The notes under the pieces were generated by a model that saw only the letters and a program-made list of their open reading frames with translations, ran no database searches and was not told the DNA's origin. From Epiperipatus broadwayi (Eukaryota > Onychophora > Udeonychophora > Euonychophora > Peripatidae): a DNA stretch of 64,000 bases. Made by a program: the position numbers and the translations under genes. The stretch is from NCBI GenBank assembly GCA_028023455.1, contig JAQFVV010000281.1:806001-870000 (forward strand), read 5' to 3'. Shown here one piece after another: positions 23,660 through 36,700 of the stretch; the first letter of the stretch is position 1; each line of letters starts with the position of its first letter.

Positions 23660-24390
23660 ACATATATTTTTATATTTTTGCCTTATAAATTTGACTTGTT
23701 CATTACAAATGTGCCAATAGAACATAAATTATATGGTTTAAAATCATTTTTATTTAGGAATAATAAGTTATGTAAATATAATTCTGATAAAATAAGTAAT
23801 ATAAATGTATTTTCTATGAATTTATTAAATATTGAATATAATCCTAAATTAATTTTTAATATTGTTAGTAAGTTTAATAACAATTGTAATATTATGAAAT
23901 ATACTTGGATATGAATACTATTTATTTGTAATGAACAAGTGAAATTTATAATGTAGAGTCGCATTTTATACTACTTTTATTTTAAATAGATTTATAAATA
24001 ATTCAAAAAATAGACGTAGTATTTTAAATCAAGTTGAGCAATATATAAATGGTGGTGTGTTTGCGGAAAAGCATATATAGGTGAGTCTCAGTGTACATTG
24101 GAGAAAAGATCAAAGGACCATTTATTATTATATAAATAAGTGCAAAAATCAAGATAAAAGAGTGTTAGAAATGATGATATATCATCTACAGTATTTTGTA
24201 ATCATAATGTTACATGTATATATGGTTTTGATTTTGATTTTAATAAGGTTAAGATTTTGTGTATTAAAAGAAATGATAATAAACATAAAATTGAAGAAGC
24301 TATATTAATAGGAAATGGAAAGCAGAATTTGATATATAGATAAGCTGCTAATATAAAAATTAATGAATTGTGGGAAAATTGATGTATGAC
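23660..24390 (+). pseudogene. Penelope-like element remnant with GIY-YIG endonuclease
   Basis: At 24062-24085 the sequence codes CGKAYIGE, followed by TLEKRSKDH; this is the nuclease core of the GIY-YIG domain at the C-terminus of Penelope-like retrotransposons (Y-IG, with Arg and His downstream). At 24200-24343 a second stretch reads FDFDFNKVKIL, IKRNDNKHKIEEAIL and then a segment ending at a stop, matching the end of the same domain. Frame changes at about 24050 and between 24140 and 24200 separate the parts. The upstream ORF 23678-23914 may be the region linking RT and endonuclease. The domain nicks DNA at the target site during insertion. The copy is 5'-truncated, with no RT core here, and dead. 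Confidence 0.7.
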
Positions 24391-27300
24391 ATAATTGTTT
24401 TTGCATACATTTTTTTTGTAATAGAATTTGAATATAGTTTATAATGACTACTTAGATAGTTGAAAGTACTTCTATTAAATTATAGTAGATATTTGTTTTA
24501 AAATATTGTTTACTGCATTAATTATTGTATTGTTTTTCAAGAATTATATATATTTGATTGTAATTGGAATATAGACATTGATTACTTATAAATATATATA
24601 TATATTTGGGGCAACTAATGAAAATGACTATTTTACATTGGTTTAGCAATTCAAAAAATACAAAAATACTAATGGTTTAATAAATGCATTTACTGAATTC
24701 ATTAAGATAATTATATATATACATTCATGCACAAAAATAGATTAGACTTATTTTTTTATTGAGTTGAAGTCTACAAAACTTTCTATTTTAGTGATTTTGT
24801 TTCACATTTCTTTTGATGAATATCTCTTTTTGCTTTCTAAAATATTTATTTTCAATGTAAACATATTTTATTTAATCAGTATTACATTTGCGTGCCTGAT
24901 TCGTCAATCACAACTGTAATTCAAGCTTTTACTCTAGATATCAAGCTCAATTGGTTATCCAGATGTCAAATAAATCAGAAATATTTTATAAAAAATAAGC
25001 AATTGTACTGAGTTCTTGTATGAAAAAAATATTTCATTTGCTACTTTAAATTCAAAATATATAAAATTTCATTTATAAAAAATAATGCTTAAAATAATAA
25101 AAAGTGATAATTAATTAACAAACATTTTATTAAATATATTTCTAACCTGTGAATAAATTTTATATAAAAAACAGTAAGTAGTTGTATTTTGTAAAAATAT
25201 GTCTTCATTGAGTGTCCACTATTTTGATTCTTATGTAGCCTAAAAATGACATTCATCACTTTAGAGTTCATTAAAGTTAAATAAAGGATGTAGAATAAAA
25301 ATAATTAAACATTATACATATTTTAAATTTGTTTTTTTGAGTTATTTTTAAAAAATTTTATTCTTGTAATATTTTACCAATGAAACATTAAATCTTTTTG
25401 CAGCATTATAATTTTTTCTTTAAAGGAATTTTTTATAAATTTACTTTACATAATACATAGTTAATTATGTAAATGGTTATTTTCTGTTTAGTTTTCTTTA
25501 TGATTCTGTATTTTTTATGCTTCTAATAAAAGCTGCCATTATTTTGAATATGTCAGGAACAAATTACAAGATTATTGATCTAAAATGTATTAATTAAATG
25601 GTGTTTTTAATGTATGTTAGTTACAATATAATCATATAATATTATTAACTATTTAATGCATGAAATCATTTTAATCCAAAATAATTTTTAATTAGAATGA
25701 CTATTTTGCTATGGATAAAATTAATGTTCATAGAATTTTAATCCAAAATCGATTGTATGAATATATTTTAGTTAGTATACATATTTTAAAATTTAATATT
25801 AATAAACTTTGTTAATGTATACTATCAAAACTTTTTTTACTTATATTCTGAATAAAATTTATATATTTTTGAATTTACTACATTTTTTGTTTATTATTAT
25901 TTTCTTGACTAAATCTGACATTATTGATTTAAAATTGTGCAAATACATGCCATTTCATACTTATGTTTAAAAACAATTTGATCATATAAAGTTGATTATT
26001 AACTGCATAATGTTTGAAATCATTTTTCTCTCTGAATTTTTTATTTAAAAACATTCATTGACTTTGCTTTTGCTATAGAAAAAATTAACATTCGTAAGCA
26101 TTTTAATTCAAAATTTACTGAATGAATATATTTTAGCTAATATACACATTTTAAAATGCATTGTTAATTCATTTTATTATTATATATGATCAACAAGTTT
26201 TGATTATACATTGTATTGAATGAAACTTGCATTTATTGTTTTAGTCACCATTAACAATAAAAACATTTGAAATTTGAATTTGTCATTAATGGAAATACGA
26301 ATTCTCTTGTAAGGTAAATAGGAACATTAGTCATCACAATTGAACACTGCATAATGATCAAAATTAATAGCATGAGTGCTATTTTATTTTTAGATGTCAT
26401 ATTATTAATAAAGTTACTATTCTATGGTATTATTAACCTTACAGAATGGCCACTAGTATAAAAAATGCTAGATGTTTTAAACATAGTATAAAATTTTGTT
26501 TTAAAGATCATTGTAGTGAATAATCAGTTACAAATCAAAATTGCGATACAAATTGGTGATCACTCTGTCAAATTATCAGATAAAAATCCATTGAATCTAG
26601 GGATAAAATTTTATTTTCTAACATGGAAACTAATAGAATCAATATTTATCTTACTTTTATATTTTATTTCAAATGTCTTCATTTTTCTATTTTTGGAAAA
26701 ATGTTTTTATTAATACTATTATGTATCAATTATGGGAAATATATATATTTTCATTGACATCAATTGTTTTCAAATGTTGCCAAAGATTTTAATTAATTGA
26801 GTCATGCTATATAAATCTCAAATGCTTTTTATAGCTTTCTCCCTATATAACCAAAATGCATATTGAGATGTTTTTTTAGCTTTTCTAAAATCAAACTGAA
26901 TCTCTGATAACCTTTGAAAAAAGCAATCTATTGTATAAGTTTTCCTTAATAATGTTGAATAAGTTTTTAGGTTGATCACATCACAAACTGCTACTGAAAT
27001 AAATATTATTCAGAGTTTGAAAATATCTTGAATTTATTTTATAAAATTTCAATGATTAATCATAACTAAAATATATTAAAATCTTTTCATATCTACTAAT
27101 ACAAATAAAAATAATTATTCATAATCATTTATATTTTTTAACTTTCTTAATATGTGCATTGCTCTACTCTCCTGTAACCACTTTAAAACTCTATTTGACC
27201 TTTTGTTTGGCTTGAATCTACTGTTTATATTAGTCGATTTGAAATGATTCTAAGAAAATATCTTATGTGAACTGATTCAGTATTGAAAGATATGTATCTG

Positions 27301-29089
27301 CTTTTATTTCTTTTTGTAATTTTTCATATCACTTTTGAAATAATTCAATTATCTCACCTATTTATATTATTTAAACAATTAAAACACATTTTTCCAAACG
27401 ATTATTACATAAAAAAATTCCGATCTTTTTAAGAAAAAAAGTACCAGCAATTGTAGTATCACTTTATAAAGACTTAATTTCGTTTATACTTTCAAATGCA
27501 GATAAGTCTCTTCCTTTAAAACGTTGCGTCTTAAAAGATATATATTTGGGAATTTTTATTTTCTTGTTTATTATAACTCAATTTGTCTTCAAACAAAGGA
27601 CTTGCCTAGAATCAGCATTTATTTATAACAAACCGATGAAATGATGAATAGATAAAATTATCCAATGAATTGATAGATAGATGAGAATGCTCAGGGAGTC
27701 TGCCTGCTCCCATTAAGGAAGAAGTCTTAGCTGCAATGGCCATCTTCTTAGAAGTCAAATAACGCACTAACGAATACTGATTATCACATATTAATTGCAA
27801 AGCCATGAGGCAAATTCACGTTTAACTGGAAATGGATATATATTAAATCTAGCACCATGCAAGTGGCTAGAATAGAGGTAGAAGTATTGGCCCTTCTAAC
27901 AAGAGCTCCTGAAGTTCCTTGCTTCAGTAGTTGAACAACAACTTTGCATTTTATGTATTAATAATATTTTATTTTAATAAAATATTTAACCATATTATTG
28001 GTATGTGCTTATTTCGAATGTATATAAACACATCTAGCTTTCTATTACTTTGTATTTTATTTTAGAATCCATTCACGTTTAAATGATTATACACCACTAT
28101 TGGTATTAGAACAACTTTTTATTCTGCAACAACTTTTCTTTTAATAGCAATATGGAATTTTTTTTTTTTACATTTTGTTTTCTTTTCTGCATACTATTGT
28201 CTTGACTCAATTAAAGTGTGAATTCTTGTTCTTTTCTTCTCATACATTGATTATCTATCATATTAATTATCACCATCAAGTTTGCTAATAAGTTAGATTC
28301 GATTAGTATATTTCAGATTAAATTTTGTAAAGTTTTTATAACGATTAAAAATATTATTATTATTTATTATTGTTTATATTGTTTTTTTTTCACTTCGGCA
28401 TTTTCGTATTAATGCATACATTACACATCTCTGATTGATGATTATATCCATGCTAAATCTATTAATCCAATCTCTCCTAAGACACGTATTTTTTGCTGGT
28501 CCAAACAATTTACCTTTGTTCTGCCTTTTTCAAGTGAATGCCTATTATTCTCAATTAAAATAAAACCGCAAAAGACATTTTTCATAATTTAATTTTTTAA
28601 AGTTTGATAAATCCTTATAACATTAATATCTGGGCTGGTTTTCTTTCATGATATTGTAAAATGTTGCTTAGTAATCTAAACCATTCCACATATAGAGATA
28701 CAAATATTCTATTACTTATTGGCACATAATTTGAGTTTTTAGTATTTTGTTCTATAATGCTGAATAACTAATTTGGGTATTTTTTGTACCATGACTTCTA
28801 TAGAGTTAGAATTTTTATTTTGTTAGTCATAAACAACATTGTTAATCATTTAATATTGGTCAGTAAATAAGTATCTAGATATTATTTTCTAAAAACAAGA
28901 AAGAAAAATTCTTGAGAACGTATTCACCCAGCTAACAATTGAATATAACTTCCTTTTTCTTTGTTTCTTTCTCAGAGTAATTGTAAAGATATTTTCTCTG
29001 CAGTGAATTATTTAAAGGTTGTTTTTATCATATTTTCTTCCCATTGTTTATTTGTTTTTTTTAAAAGGTTTTTACCTCGATACATGTTC
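24391..29089. other. AT-rich region without recognised genes
   Basis: About 4.7 kb. Most is very AT-rich with only short chance ORFs. It holds one old tandem duplication (25556-26195). The stretch 27600-27930 is less AT-rich and carries a minus-strand ORF of 64 codons (27612-27806) with no recognised family. Otherwise I see nothing. Confidence 0.5.
25556..26195. repeat. Diverged tandem duplication, period about 360 bp
   Basis: 25556-25830 and about 25910-26195 align with many changes. The clearest shared stretch is around 25730-25790 versus 26098-26158, both containing atgaatatattttag followed by ttagtatacatattttaaaat or a close variant. Confidence 0.6.
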
Positions 29090-29281
29090 ACTATTCCTCC
29101 TGTAAAATCAAAAATGCATCTCAAAAAAAATTATCTTTATGAGACTTCAAATTAAAGAAAACCTTTCAAGTCACATAACCCTAGTGATTATGTATGTGGC
29201 TCCAAAGGTTTTCTTTAATTTGAAGTGTCATAAAGATAATTTTCATTTGAGATGTATTTTTGATTTTACAGGAGGAATTGT
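29090..29281. repeat. Imperfect palindrome made of two inverted Penelope RT fragments
   Basis: 29090-29167 is the reverse complement, with few mismatches, of 29204-29281. The spacer is about 36 bp and is partly self-complementary (cacataac ... gattatgtatgtg). The right arm continues into RT-coding sequence, so this is a head-to-head pair of fragments of one element. Confidence 0.85.
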
Positions 29282-29490
29282 TGATAAAATATCAAAATTA
29301 ATTATAAGATGTTTTAAGGATTATATAAAATTGGGTCATTTTGTGTTTCTTCTTCTCTTGAAGCTTTTAAGAAAATAAATGGTTTTGTTTTGGATGAAGA
29401 TTGTGTTTTTGGTAGTTTAGACATTGAAAATATGTACCAATTGGTTAAAGATTACATTTGAGCTAGAGATAAGAAATGGAAAGCATTCTT
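29204..29490 (+). pseudogene. Penelope-like reverse transcriptase fragment
   Basis: The translated stretch HLRCIFDFTGG, then VDKISKLI, then after a frameshift near 29340-29370 FVLDEDCVFGSLDIENMY, matches the layout of the Penelope RT: an xRPIxSxxGS-like motif followed by palm motif A (S-L-D-I-E-N-M, with catalytic Asp at about 29420). The C-terminal part of RT (motif C) is not seen; a stop follows near 29460. The reading is from family knowledge. Together with the GIY-YIG remnant at 23660-24390 it shows that Penelope-like elements are present in this genome, though these need not be one copy. Confidence 0.6.
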
Positions 29491-30500
29491 CAAATACCTG
29501 ATCAGAGTATAAAATAGCTGGATTTTAAATCACCAACAGATTAGCTAATATTGAGAGAACTGTATTGATACATGCTACACATTGCTGTGAAACTATAAAT
29601 GTTGTAGTAGTAAGTCCGCCAATTTTCTCAGCTCTGTTGGGTCATCATCTTCCACTGCTGTACCATTTCACTGCCCAAGAGTGAAGTAAAATCCAGACCT
29701 AAGAACTTTAGAATGCTAATAGAAGATTGCTGCCACCAAAGAACTTGCATTTCAATTGCTGTGCATGGGCCATACTTTTAATTTGACTCTTAAAATTGCA
29801 AGCTAACTTTTCAAACCGTCACCTCAAGCTAAATCTAGCCTAACTAATCTATCAAGATTTCTTCTAATGTATTATTTAACTTTGTTTTTGTTTTAATATG
29901 TAATTTGCTCTTAAGTAATTTCTATAAATTTAATTCTCTCTCTCATATGCTCTTAACTTTCCTTAACTTTGGTGCAGTCATTTCTTTATATGTATTTATT
30001 ATTTGATTTATATACCTGCTTGCTTATTATATTAATATGCCAATTTCCAGCAATCTGACAAACTTAATTTCTAAAATCCTTTTGTATTTCAATTAAATCT
30101 CCATTAATTAAGGTTTTTAACATTCCCTCAAAATATATTATATGATATATGTTCGCCAGTTTGTTTTTATGAATCAACATTTTATGTTGGTTTATTATAA
30201 AATTATTTGTTCAACTCCAAATAGAATAAAGTAATTTTACCCAGGTTAAATCTACCACTCAAACTAATTAACACTTTGAAATCTTTTAAAACGTTTTTTT
30301 TTATTAAATTCTGAAAGAGTGACCCATTAATTATTTTCTATAACTGCCAGTCTTTTTTTATTTTCCATACTCTTAAAATTTCAAGTATTGTATTTAAATA
30401 TTCCAGTTACTATAAAAACCACAAAGGTGGGATTGAATTATTTTAAATATTAGAAAAGGAAGAGGGTAAATTTTAATGTATATTTTATTATTTTACTTAA
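29491..30500. other. Intergenic, no recognised gene
   Basis: AT-rich, except 29560-29830, which is less AT-rich and free of strong ORFs. It may be an old repeat or a diverged non-coding element. No coding evidence. Confidence 0.4.
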
Positions 30501-30508
30501 GTAAAATC

Positions 30509-30539
30509 TTGTATATATATATATATATATATATCACTG

Positions 30540-30579
<40 letters not shown>

Positions 30580-30588
30580 CAGTGACAT
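30509..30588. repeat. (AT)n tract with an inverted CACTGTAA/TTACAGTG pair
   Basis: Two (AT)n runs surround cactgtaa (30535-30542), and ttacagtg closes the second run near 30579-30586. The two 8-mers are exact reverse complements, so the block can fold into a near-perfect hairpin. Confidence 0.85.
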
Positions 30589-32430
30589 CATGCATTATCT
30601 GTGTAAACTATGGCATTCAAACTAGGGTCATTTATTTTTAAAGCAGTAAAACTTATTCAATGTCATTAATGACATTTATCATTACTGTGTTACTGACATT
30701 CGGCCTATCTTTGTATATATATTAAGTGCTTCTAATCTTAATATGGGGGTTGTGACAAGTTCAAACCCATAGATTTCTTTACAACCCTTGTCCTGAGGAT
30801 AGTTGACCTACCCAGGACCATTTATGTTATATAAAAAGGCCTCTGGTGGTGAATCTCATAAGTCTGGCACATGCTATGCCTATCCATTTACTTTGTATAA
30901 AAGGCCTGCATTTCAGTGATGTCCATGGCATGCCTTATCCACATTTCTCTAAGTACTGCCCAAGAAAGGAGTTTTAGACTTTGTCTTTCATCCAGAAGCA
31001 TGACTTTCCTGTTATATTTGGCTATTATGTCAGCACGGCAAACTTCTTCCTATTATTATTTCTTTTGCTTCATGACCCAGTTTTAATGCTCTAATATTAA
31101 AATTGCACTCTGCTTAAATATATATATATATATATATATAATGCCGAGTATCACTACTACTAATTTTATTAATTAAATTTATTTCAATCTTATACAGTCC
31201 CACCATCATAATGTATTACTCTATTTAAGAGTATTTGCCTTGGGGAAAATAAAGCATTCTTCTTACCAGCACTAATTAACAGAACTTTCATTAAGTATAT
31301 TTGTCATATAATCAAATATGTTTTCAAATGTATTTTATTTATTTTCATGACTGTAATGGCATGAAAATAGTTTATATTATATCTGTAATGAATCTCAGAA
31401 TGCTCCCTAAAGTAATATGTTAGTCAACATGTTTCAGAACCGTAAATCAAAGTGTTAATGGCAATATTATGTAATTCTTTCTAATAGTTGATTGGCATCT
31501 TAATATTGGACCCACCAAAAATGTGTGTTTATTTATAATATATTATTTAGCTAATAAAGAGCATATGAGAAATAATAGCATAAATGACAATATATAATTA
31601 TCTATTATTTGGTAGACTACTTGCTCGTTCATGCACATACTAATGTATGCAATTAATTTATAAATGTATGTAAATAATTTGCCATTATATTAAACTATAT
31701 TTTTATTGTTTAACTTATTTAAGTAGTTCAAATTTCTTTTCCTCCACTTCAAAATGTACAGCCATGCATATATATATTTTAATTAAGTCATAGTTAATAG
31801 ATGTCTCATTGTCTTCTCCCATTGGACAGATTTAAAATGTATTCTTGTGTGCCATCATTGTTATGTTATCTATTAGGTGTTATTAATCTGGGGCTTGGAG
31901 AGTGGATTCGAATCCAGGCTGGTCCCTAAACAAAATCTTGGGCTTGACTGAGTTTGAAGTACATTTTGTGAGTTCCAGCTCATGTTAGATGGATAAACAT
32001 GTTTTGACCAGTACAATATATCATATTTAAATGTTTTCCCTTCATATTATTCAATTGCAAATAAATCTTATATATATTTTGAACAAAGCAACATTCATAT
32101 CAAATTTAAATATGCATAATAAATAAAAAAACAATATAAAATATATATTGTTAGATTGCTCCAGTTCTGTTGCTTAACTCAATAAATGACAATAATGAAG
32201 AAAAGACAAAAATATAATATTCAAAGATAAGAAGCATTAAGTCTAATAAACTTTAAAATGTATTTGTGATATTGTTATACATAATGATAATTAATAAGAT
32301 AAAATAAAAAAACAAACTTTTAATGCTTATGTATTTAAAAAAAATGATGTTTGACCCATATAAGGAGATTCAAATGATTACTTAAATAAGTGAAAAAAAG
32401 ATTTTTAAAATTTCAAAGTTACCAATCCAT
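30589..32430. other. Intergenic with possible SINE fragments
   Basis: No gene seen. 30740-31080 is GC-richer than its surroundings and contains agttcaaaccc, a match to a pol III B box; (TA)n runs at 31117-31140. A second tRNA-like fragment is listed at 31866-31990. Confidence 0.35.
31866..31990 (+). repeat. Possible tRNA-derived SINE fragment
   Basis: Contains ggattcgaatcc, close to the tRNA B-box consensus GGTTCGANTCC, preceded by ggggcttggagagt. The stretch gggcttgganagt is also found at about 36597-36609, suggesting a dispersed family. It does not fold into a complete tRNA that I can recognise, so it is not called a tRNA gene. Confidence 0.3.
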
Positions 32431-32439
32431 TTTTCAGTT

Positions 32440-33740
32440 CTTATGCATGTCCAAGTTGAGACAACTGACTACTCTGTTGTCTATAGTTTCAAGCTGAGTT
32501 GTCTGAGCTCTGGCACTTCACTTTTTTCCTTCTACCATTTAAAATTGATTTTTGGCACTCCTTATAAAAGGAAAAGAAAACATTATAAAAACTGATTAGT
32601 AGATTAGTTGAGGCTTGATGTGTGGATTGTATACATCTTCCTTCTTTTCTTCTTTCTTCTTCCCCCTCTCTTTAAAGATGACAATTCTTTAAAAAAACAT
32701 TGGGTGCAAAAGAAGCCTCTGAAACAGAATGTGGTTTTGGCTTGGTTGACTTGAAATTCAACCATTCTTTGGGTGTTAAAGATGTAGATGAGTGTACAGA
32801 CATACTCTTTAACTCATGGTGAGATCTGGGGGACAAAATAGTGCAATTTAACACCACATTCTCCTTTTCTTACAGTTAAAAATATATAAAGACTGAGTTC
32901 ATTTTGCTCTAAAGCAGCAATTATATACTCTCTCCTTATAACACCATTTTACATTTCAACTTCTTTTTAGAGCCTGAATGTTTACCGATCCTGATGGAAT
33001 TTTGCCCCTTTTTTCTTTTCTGAAACTCTTTTCATAATTCAGATATATATATATAGATCCTTCTGGAATAACTTAACTGCAAGTATTTATATGTCAGCAC
33101 ATCTTCATCTATTCTATGTAAAGCAATATTTTAACATTTTGTTTTTACTTCTTCCCTCAAGTGCAGGGAAAGAAAATAAATTAATACTACTCCCCAGAAC
33201 TTTAAAGGAGAAAAAAATAACACCTCTAGTGACCCCCTCTTTTTTTCACTAAACTTTTTATTTATTTGTTTTCATAATTTATCTAACTATGGATAGGCCA
33301 AACTTCTTTCATTGGACAGCCCAAAGATTGTTTTTCACACAAATTATTGTCATCCCAGAAAAACAACAAAAACTTGAAAGTGATAATACTTAATGGTCAA
33401 GTAGCAAAAAAGAAAAAAAAAACTCCCTCCAGTTGTCAAACGATCATCTTTTCTTTTGACAATTTAAAATTCAGACAACAAAAGACAAAATAAAAATAAA
33501 AATTTGTGTAATTAACAGAGTGTCTGTGTCCTTCATTTACACACGTCTGTAACAGTCAAGTTTGTACATTCACGTAACAGAATTCAGAATCCAAGCAAAA
33601 GAGACCAAAGCTGACCAGACTACGACTGTGATATCCCAAGTTTGACCACACTTCAACTCATAAGCTAGTATTCCAAGACTCAAGACCCTATGAATGACCA
33701 CCTTGAAATTACACATAGTATACTCCTTTATTCACAGCCA
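32440..33740. other. GC-richer intergenic block, possible untranslated or regulatory host sequence
   Basis: This block is noticeably less AT-rich than its neighbours and is not obviously repeated elsewhere in the window. It contains a 40-base pyrimidine tract at 32637-32674 and the candidate exon listed separately. No other ORF looks coding. Confidence 0.3.
32672..32875 (-). other. Weak candidate for a terminal host exon
   Basis: The minus-strand frame ending at a TAA at 32672 is open from at least 32857 and upstream to about 32875. Its residue mix is balanced (Ser, Pro, Lys, His, not the Ile/Asn/Lys/Phe bias of chance ORFs here), for example SVHSSTSLTPKEWLNF. It lies in a block of lower AT content. 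I do not recognise the family, and no clear splice acceptor was established. It may be chance. Confidence 0.15.
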
Positions 33741-36700
33741 ACATAGGTAAGGGAGATGCAGTAAGACTGATAAATAAAAGAAACGTTCTTAATTGTCTAA
33801 AATATATCATTAATTTAAAGGATTATTAATGCATAGTTTTCACATATATTTGGACTATAAATAATAATTAGAATTGGATTGAATTAGATCAATGATGAGA
33901 CAGAGAATGAAATACACTAAATTAATTATACATTTATTTACAATTCATATATATGTCATTTATTTACAATTGGAATGACAATATTTTACAGCATTTCAGC
34001 ATAGAATGTACGCAAACTTTGGGTCGATAAGAGAACACATAAGTAATAATTAAAATTTGCATAGATGGGTTTAACATATGCCAATCTTAGGAATTGCTTT
34101 ACAACTAATTCATAAATAATCACTACATTATGTCTATAAATCAAGTTATGCCAAATCCTATTCAATTTGTGGCTGTTATATAAGTAATTATATTGAATCT
34201 TGATCAGTCTAAAAATACATTATTTGTTAAAAATACAATATTATTTAACAACAAGCACATAAATCAGCTCAAGTAATGATCGATCGAACATGGCTTTCAA
34301 GAGAAAATTTCAGATCAATGCTGAAAGTGCTATATAAAGCTGGAAGAGTTGGCTGCCTAAGATTTTACCAATGCACTGTGGCACAGGTAAATGACAATAG
34401 GAAAAGTCACTCTGCGCATGGATAAATAACTCCAGGGTTCTTGAGACAAATGTTGGTACCCTGTAACTGATTGCCATGCTGCATAAAAAGGAACATTGTG
34501 TTCAGGAATGGTGGGGACTTACATGCTAACCTGGCCTTGGCTCAGGCTTCACTACTGCTCTACCCTATAAGAGATGTGCTGGTGACATCGTAGCTCCATC
34601 TTAAAATACGTATCATACATATAGCAGCAAGACGAGAATAAATTTAATAAAATAATGGATCATATCTGCCAAGCAATGAATATTATATTTCATACTATGA
34701 AATACAAGACAATAGCATATTAGTGTTATCAAATTTGGACCAACTCTTTTGTAGCCTTATAACAAATGTCTACACTATTAAAGAGGATATTAATAAATTT
34801 TTACTTTGACACACTCGATCTATTAGGTTACCTATAGATAATAAATACTTTAAAGAGGAAAGTATATTTCTATGGATATAAGAACTTAAATGATAAATAT
34901 ACTTATAACTATTATCAAGGCTAAATTTAATTCTTAATAAAGCTATAAAGTTAAGTTTTTAAATGGTTGATTAAAAAGAGCCACATTTCACATTTTAAAT
35001 CATCATTAATAAAAAAAATAATGAGTGCAAGGCAAGTCATTATTATTTTATAAAATAGGATTTCGAAACTGCACAGAAAGTTGATGCTATAAACCAAATT
35101 ACATGAAGATTTTTTTAATAATATCTTTTTAAAACCTGAAATTAAGTTCTCACAGTTTTGAAATATTGGCATATGGAATATAAAAGCATTTAATTAAAAT
35201 AAGCAAAGAAATATAGACACAACTGCAGTAATATAACTGTAAATTAGACACTAAATAATTTACTTTTTAAGTGAATCGAAAATATAAAAATAATCAGATT
35301 ATTTTAACTTTAACAACATTAATTTTGATAGCAATTTACATATTATTTTAAATATTAAATGGATTTAAATTTTGGTTACACTTATTTTTATAATTGTTTT
35401 AAAGAGAGAGTTAGCTAACTTACATAGAAATTTACACAGAGCTCTGCAGTTTGAAAATAAAACAGTACTGGTATTATTTATCTGGACTGCAAGTTTTTGG
35501 CTGTAGGTTTGGTGAGTTTGTCTGGGGTGGCTGATGGCATCATCTTTTCCATTCTGTTAGGCTTGTCTCAGCTAGTGGCATGATGGTGGTTCAGGCATTG
35601 CAATGAGAGAAACCACCATTCTCCCTGCAGAGTAACAGCAAAGAAATGCCCGCTTTTAGTCAGACATATTAAACATTAAACAAACGTGGAGACTGGCTGC
35701 AGTTCTCTCTAAAAATATGGCTGTGTTTTTTTGTTTAAAAATACAGAGTATTTATAGGTTTTCTCAAGCATTTACATTATCGGAATCTATCACCTCAAGA
35801 CTCATTAACTCAAGAATTTAATTAAATATCAAATTTATAATCCAGATTTTCAAATCTTAGATAACTTATGGAATGTTAGAAACATTCCCTAAGCTATTAT
35901 AATTTAAGATTTTTCGTTGCAAACAATGTACAATTTAGATTTTAAAAATAACTTTATCTTATCTAAGGAGATTTTAATTAGCAAATTTTGAAATAATTTT
36001 ACTTTTACCGATTCCAGGTGTGGTCGTTAATGACGCTTGTTTACAACCAAAAATCTTTTCAATCACTTGACCAGCTTTTATTTTTAATCTTACATAAAAT
36101 AAGAAACTCTTCTATTAAAACAACTCTTTAACAATTTTTTTTAAAACGAAAACTTTTTTAACATATTTGTTTAAATAACTTATAAATATATTTTCAAGAA
36201 ACTTTTTCCTTGAAATATATTTAAAACAAGAAATATTTTAACAGATTTTTAAAGAAACATTTAATATTATTTTTAGATAACAGCTTTTATATATTTTATA
36301 AAGCATGCCTTCCTTCTATATAGCACAGGTTATATATCCACATACGGATTTACAATATTAACAACAAAATTAATAATTTACTTTTACTTAAATAAGAGAA
36401 CAAACATTTTTAGAAATATTATGTGAATTTAATACGCTATAATTTTACTAATACTATTTAATTATAGCATTGGTTCGCACATAAAAATATAATACTATTT
36501 AGACAGACATGAGCTAATTTTAAATTTATTAACATTAAATAGGTTTGAACTTAGCACGGATGAGTGTTCATTAGGTTTGATGGTGAAATGATAAGGGCTT
36601 GGAAAGTTATTGTTTCACATCCTTACTTCAGACAATGTGTGCTTTGCAGGATATTAATCTGTTGACCTTTAGATTTGACCCCTAAACAATCTAGTCTAGC

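Noticed and set aside
31866-31990. tRNA gene
   Set aside because: Only a B-box-like motif is present; no cloverleaf or acceptor stem could be drawn, so it is listed as a possible SINE fragment.
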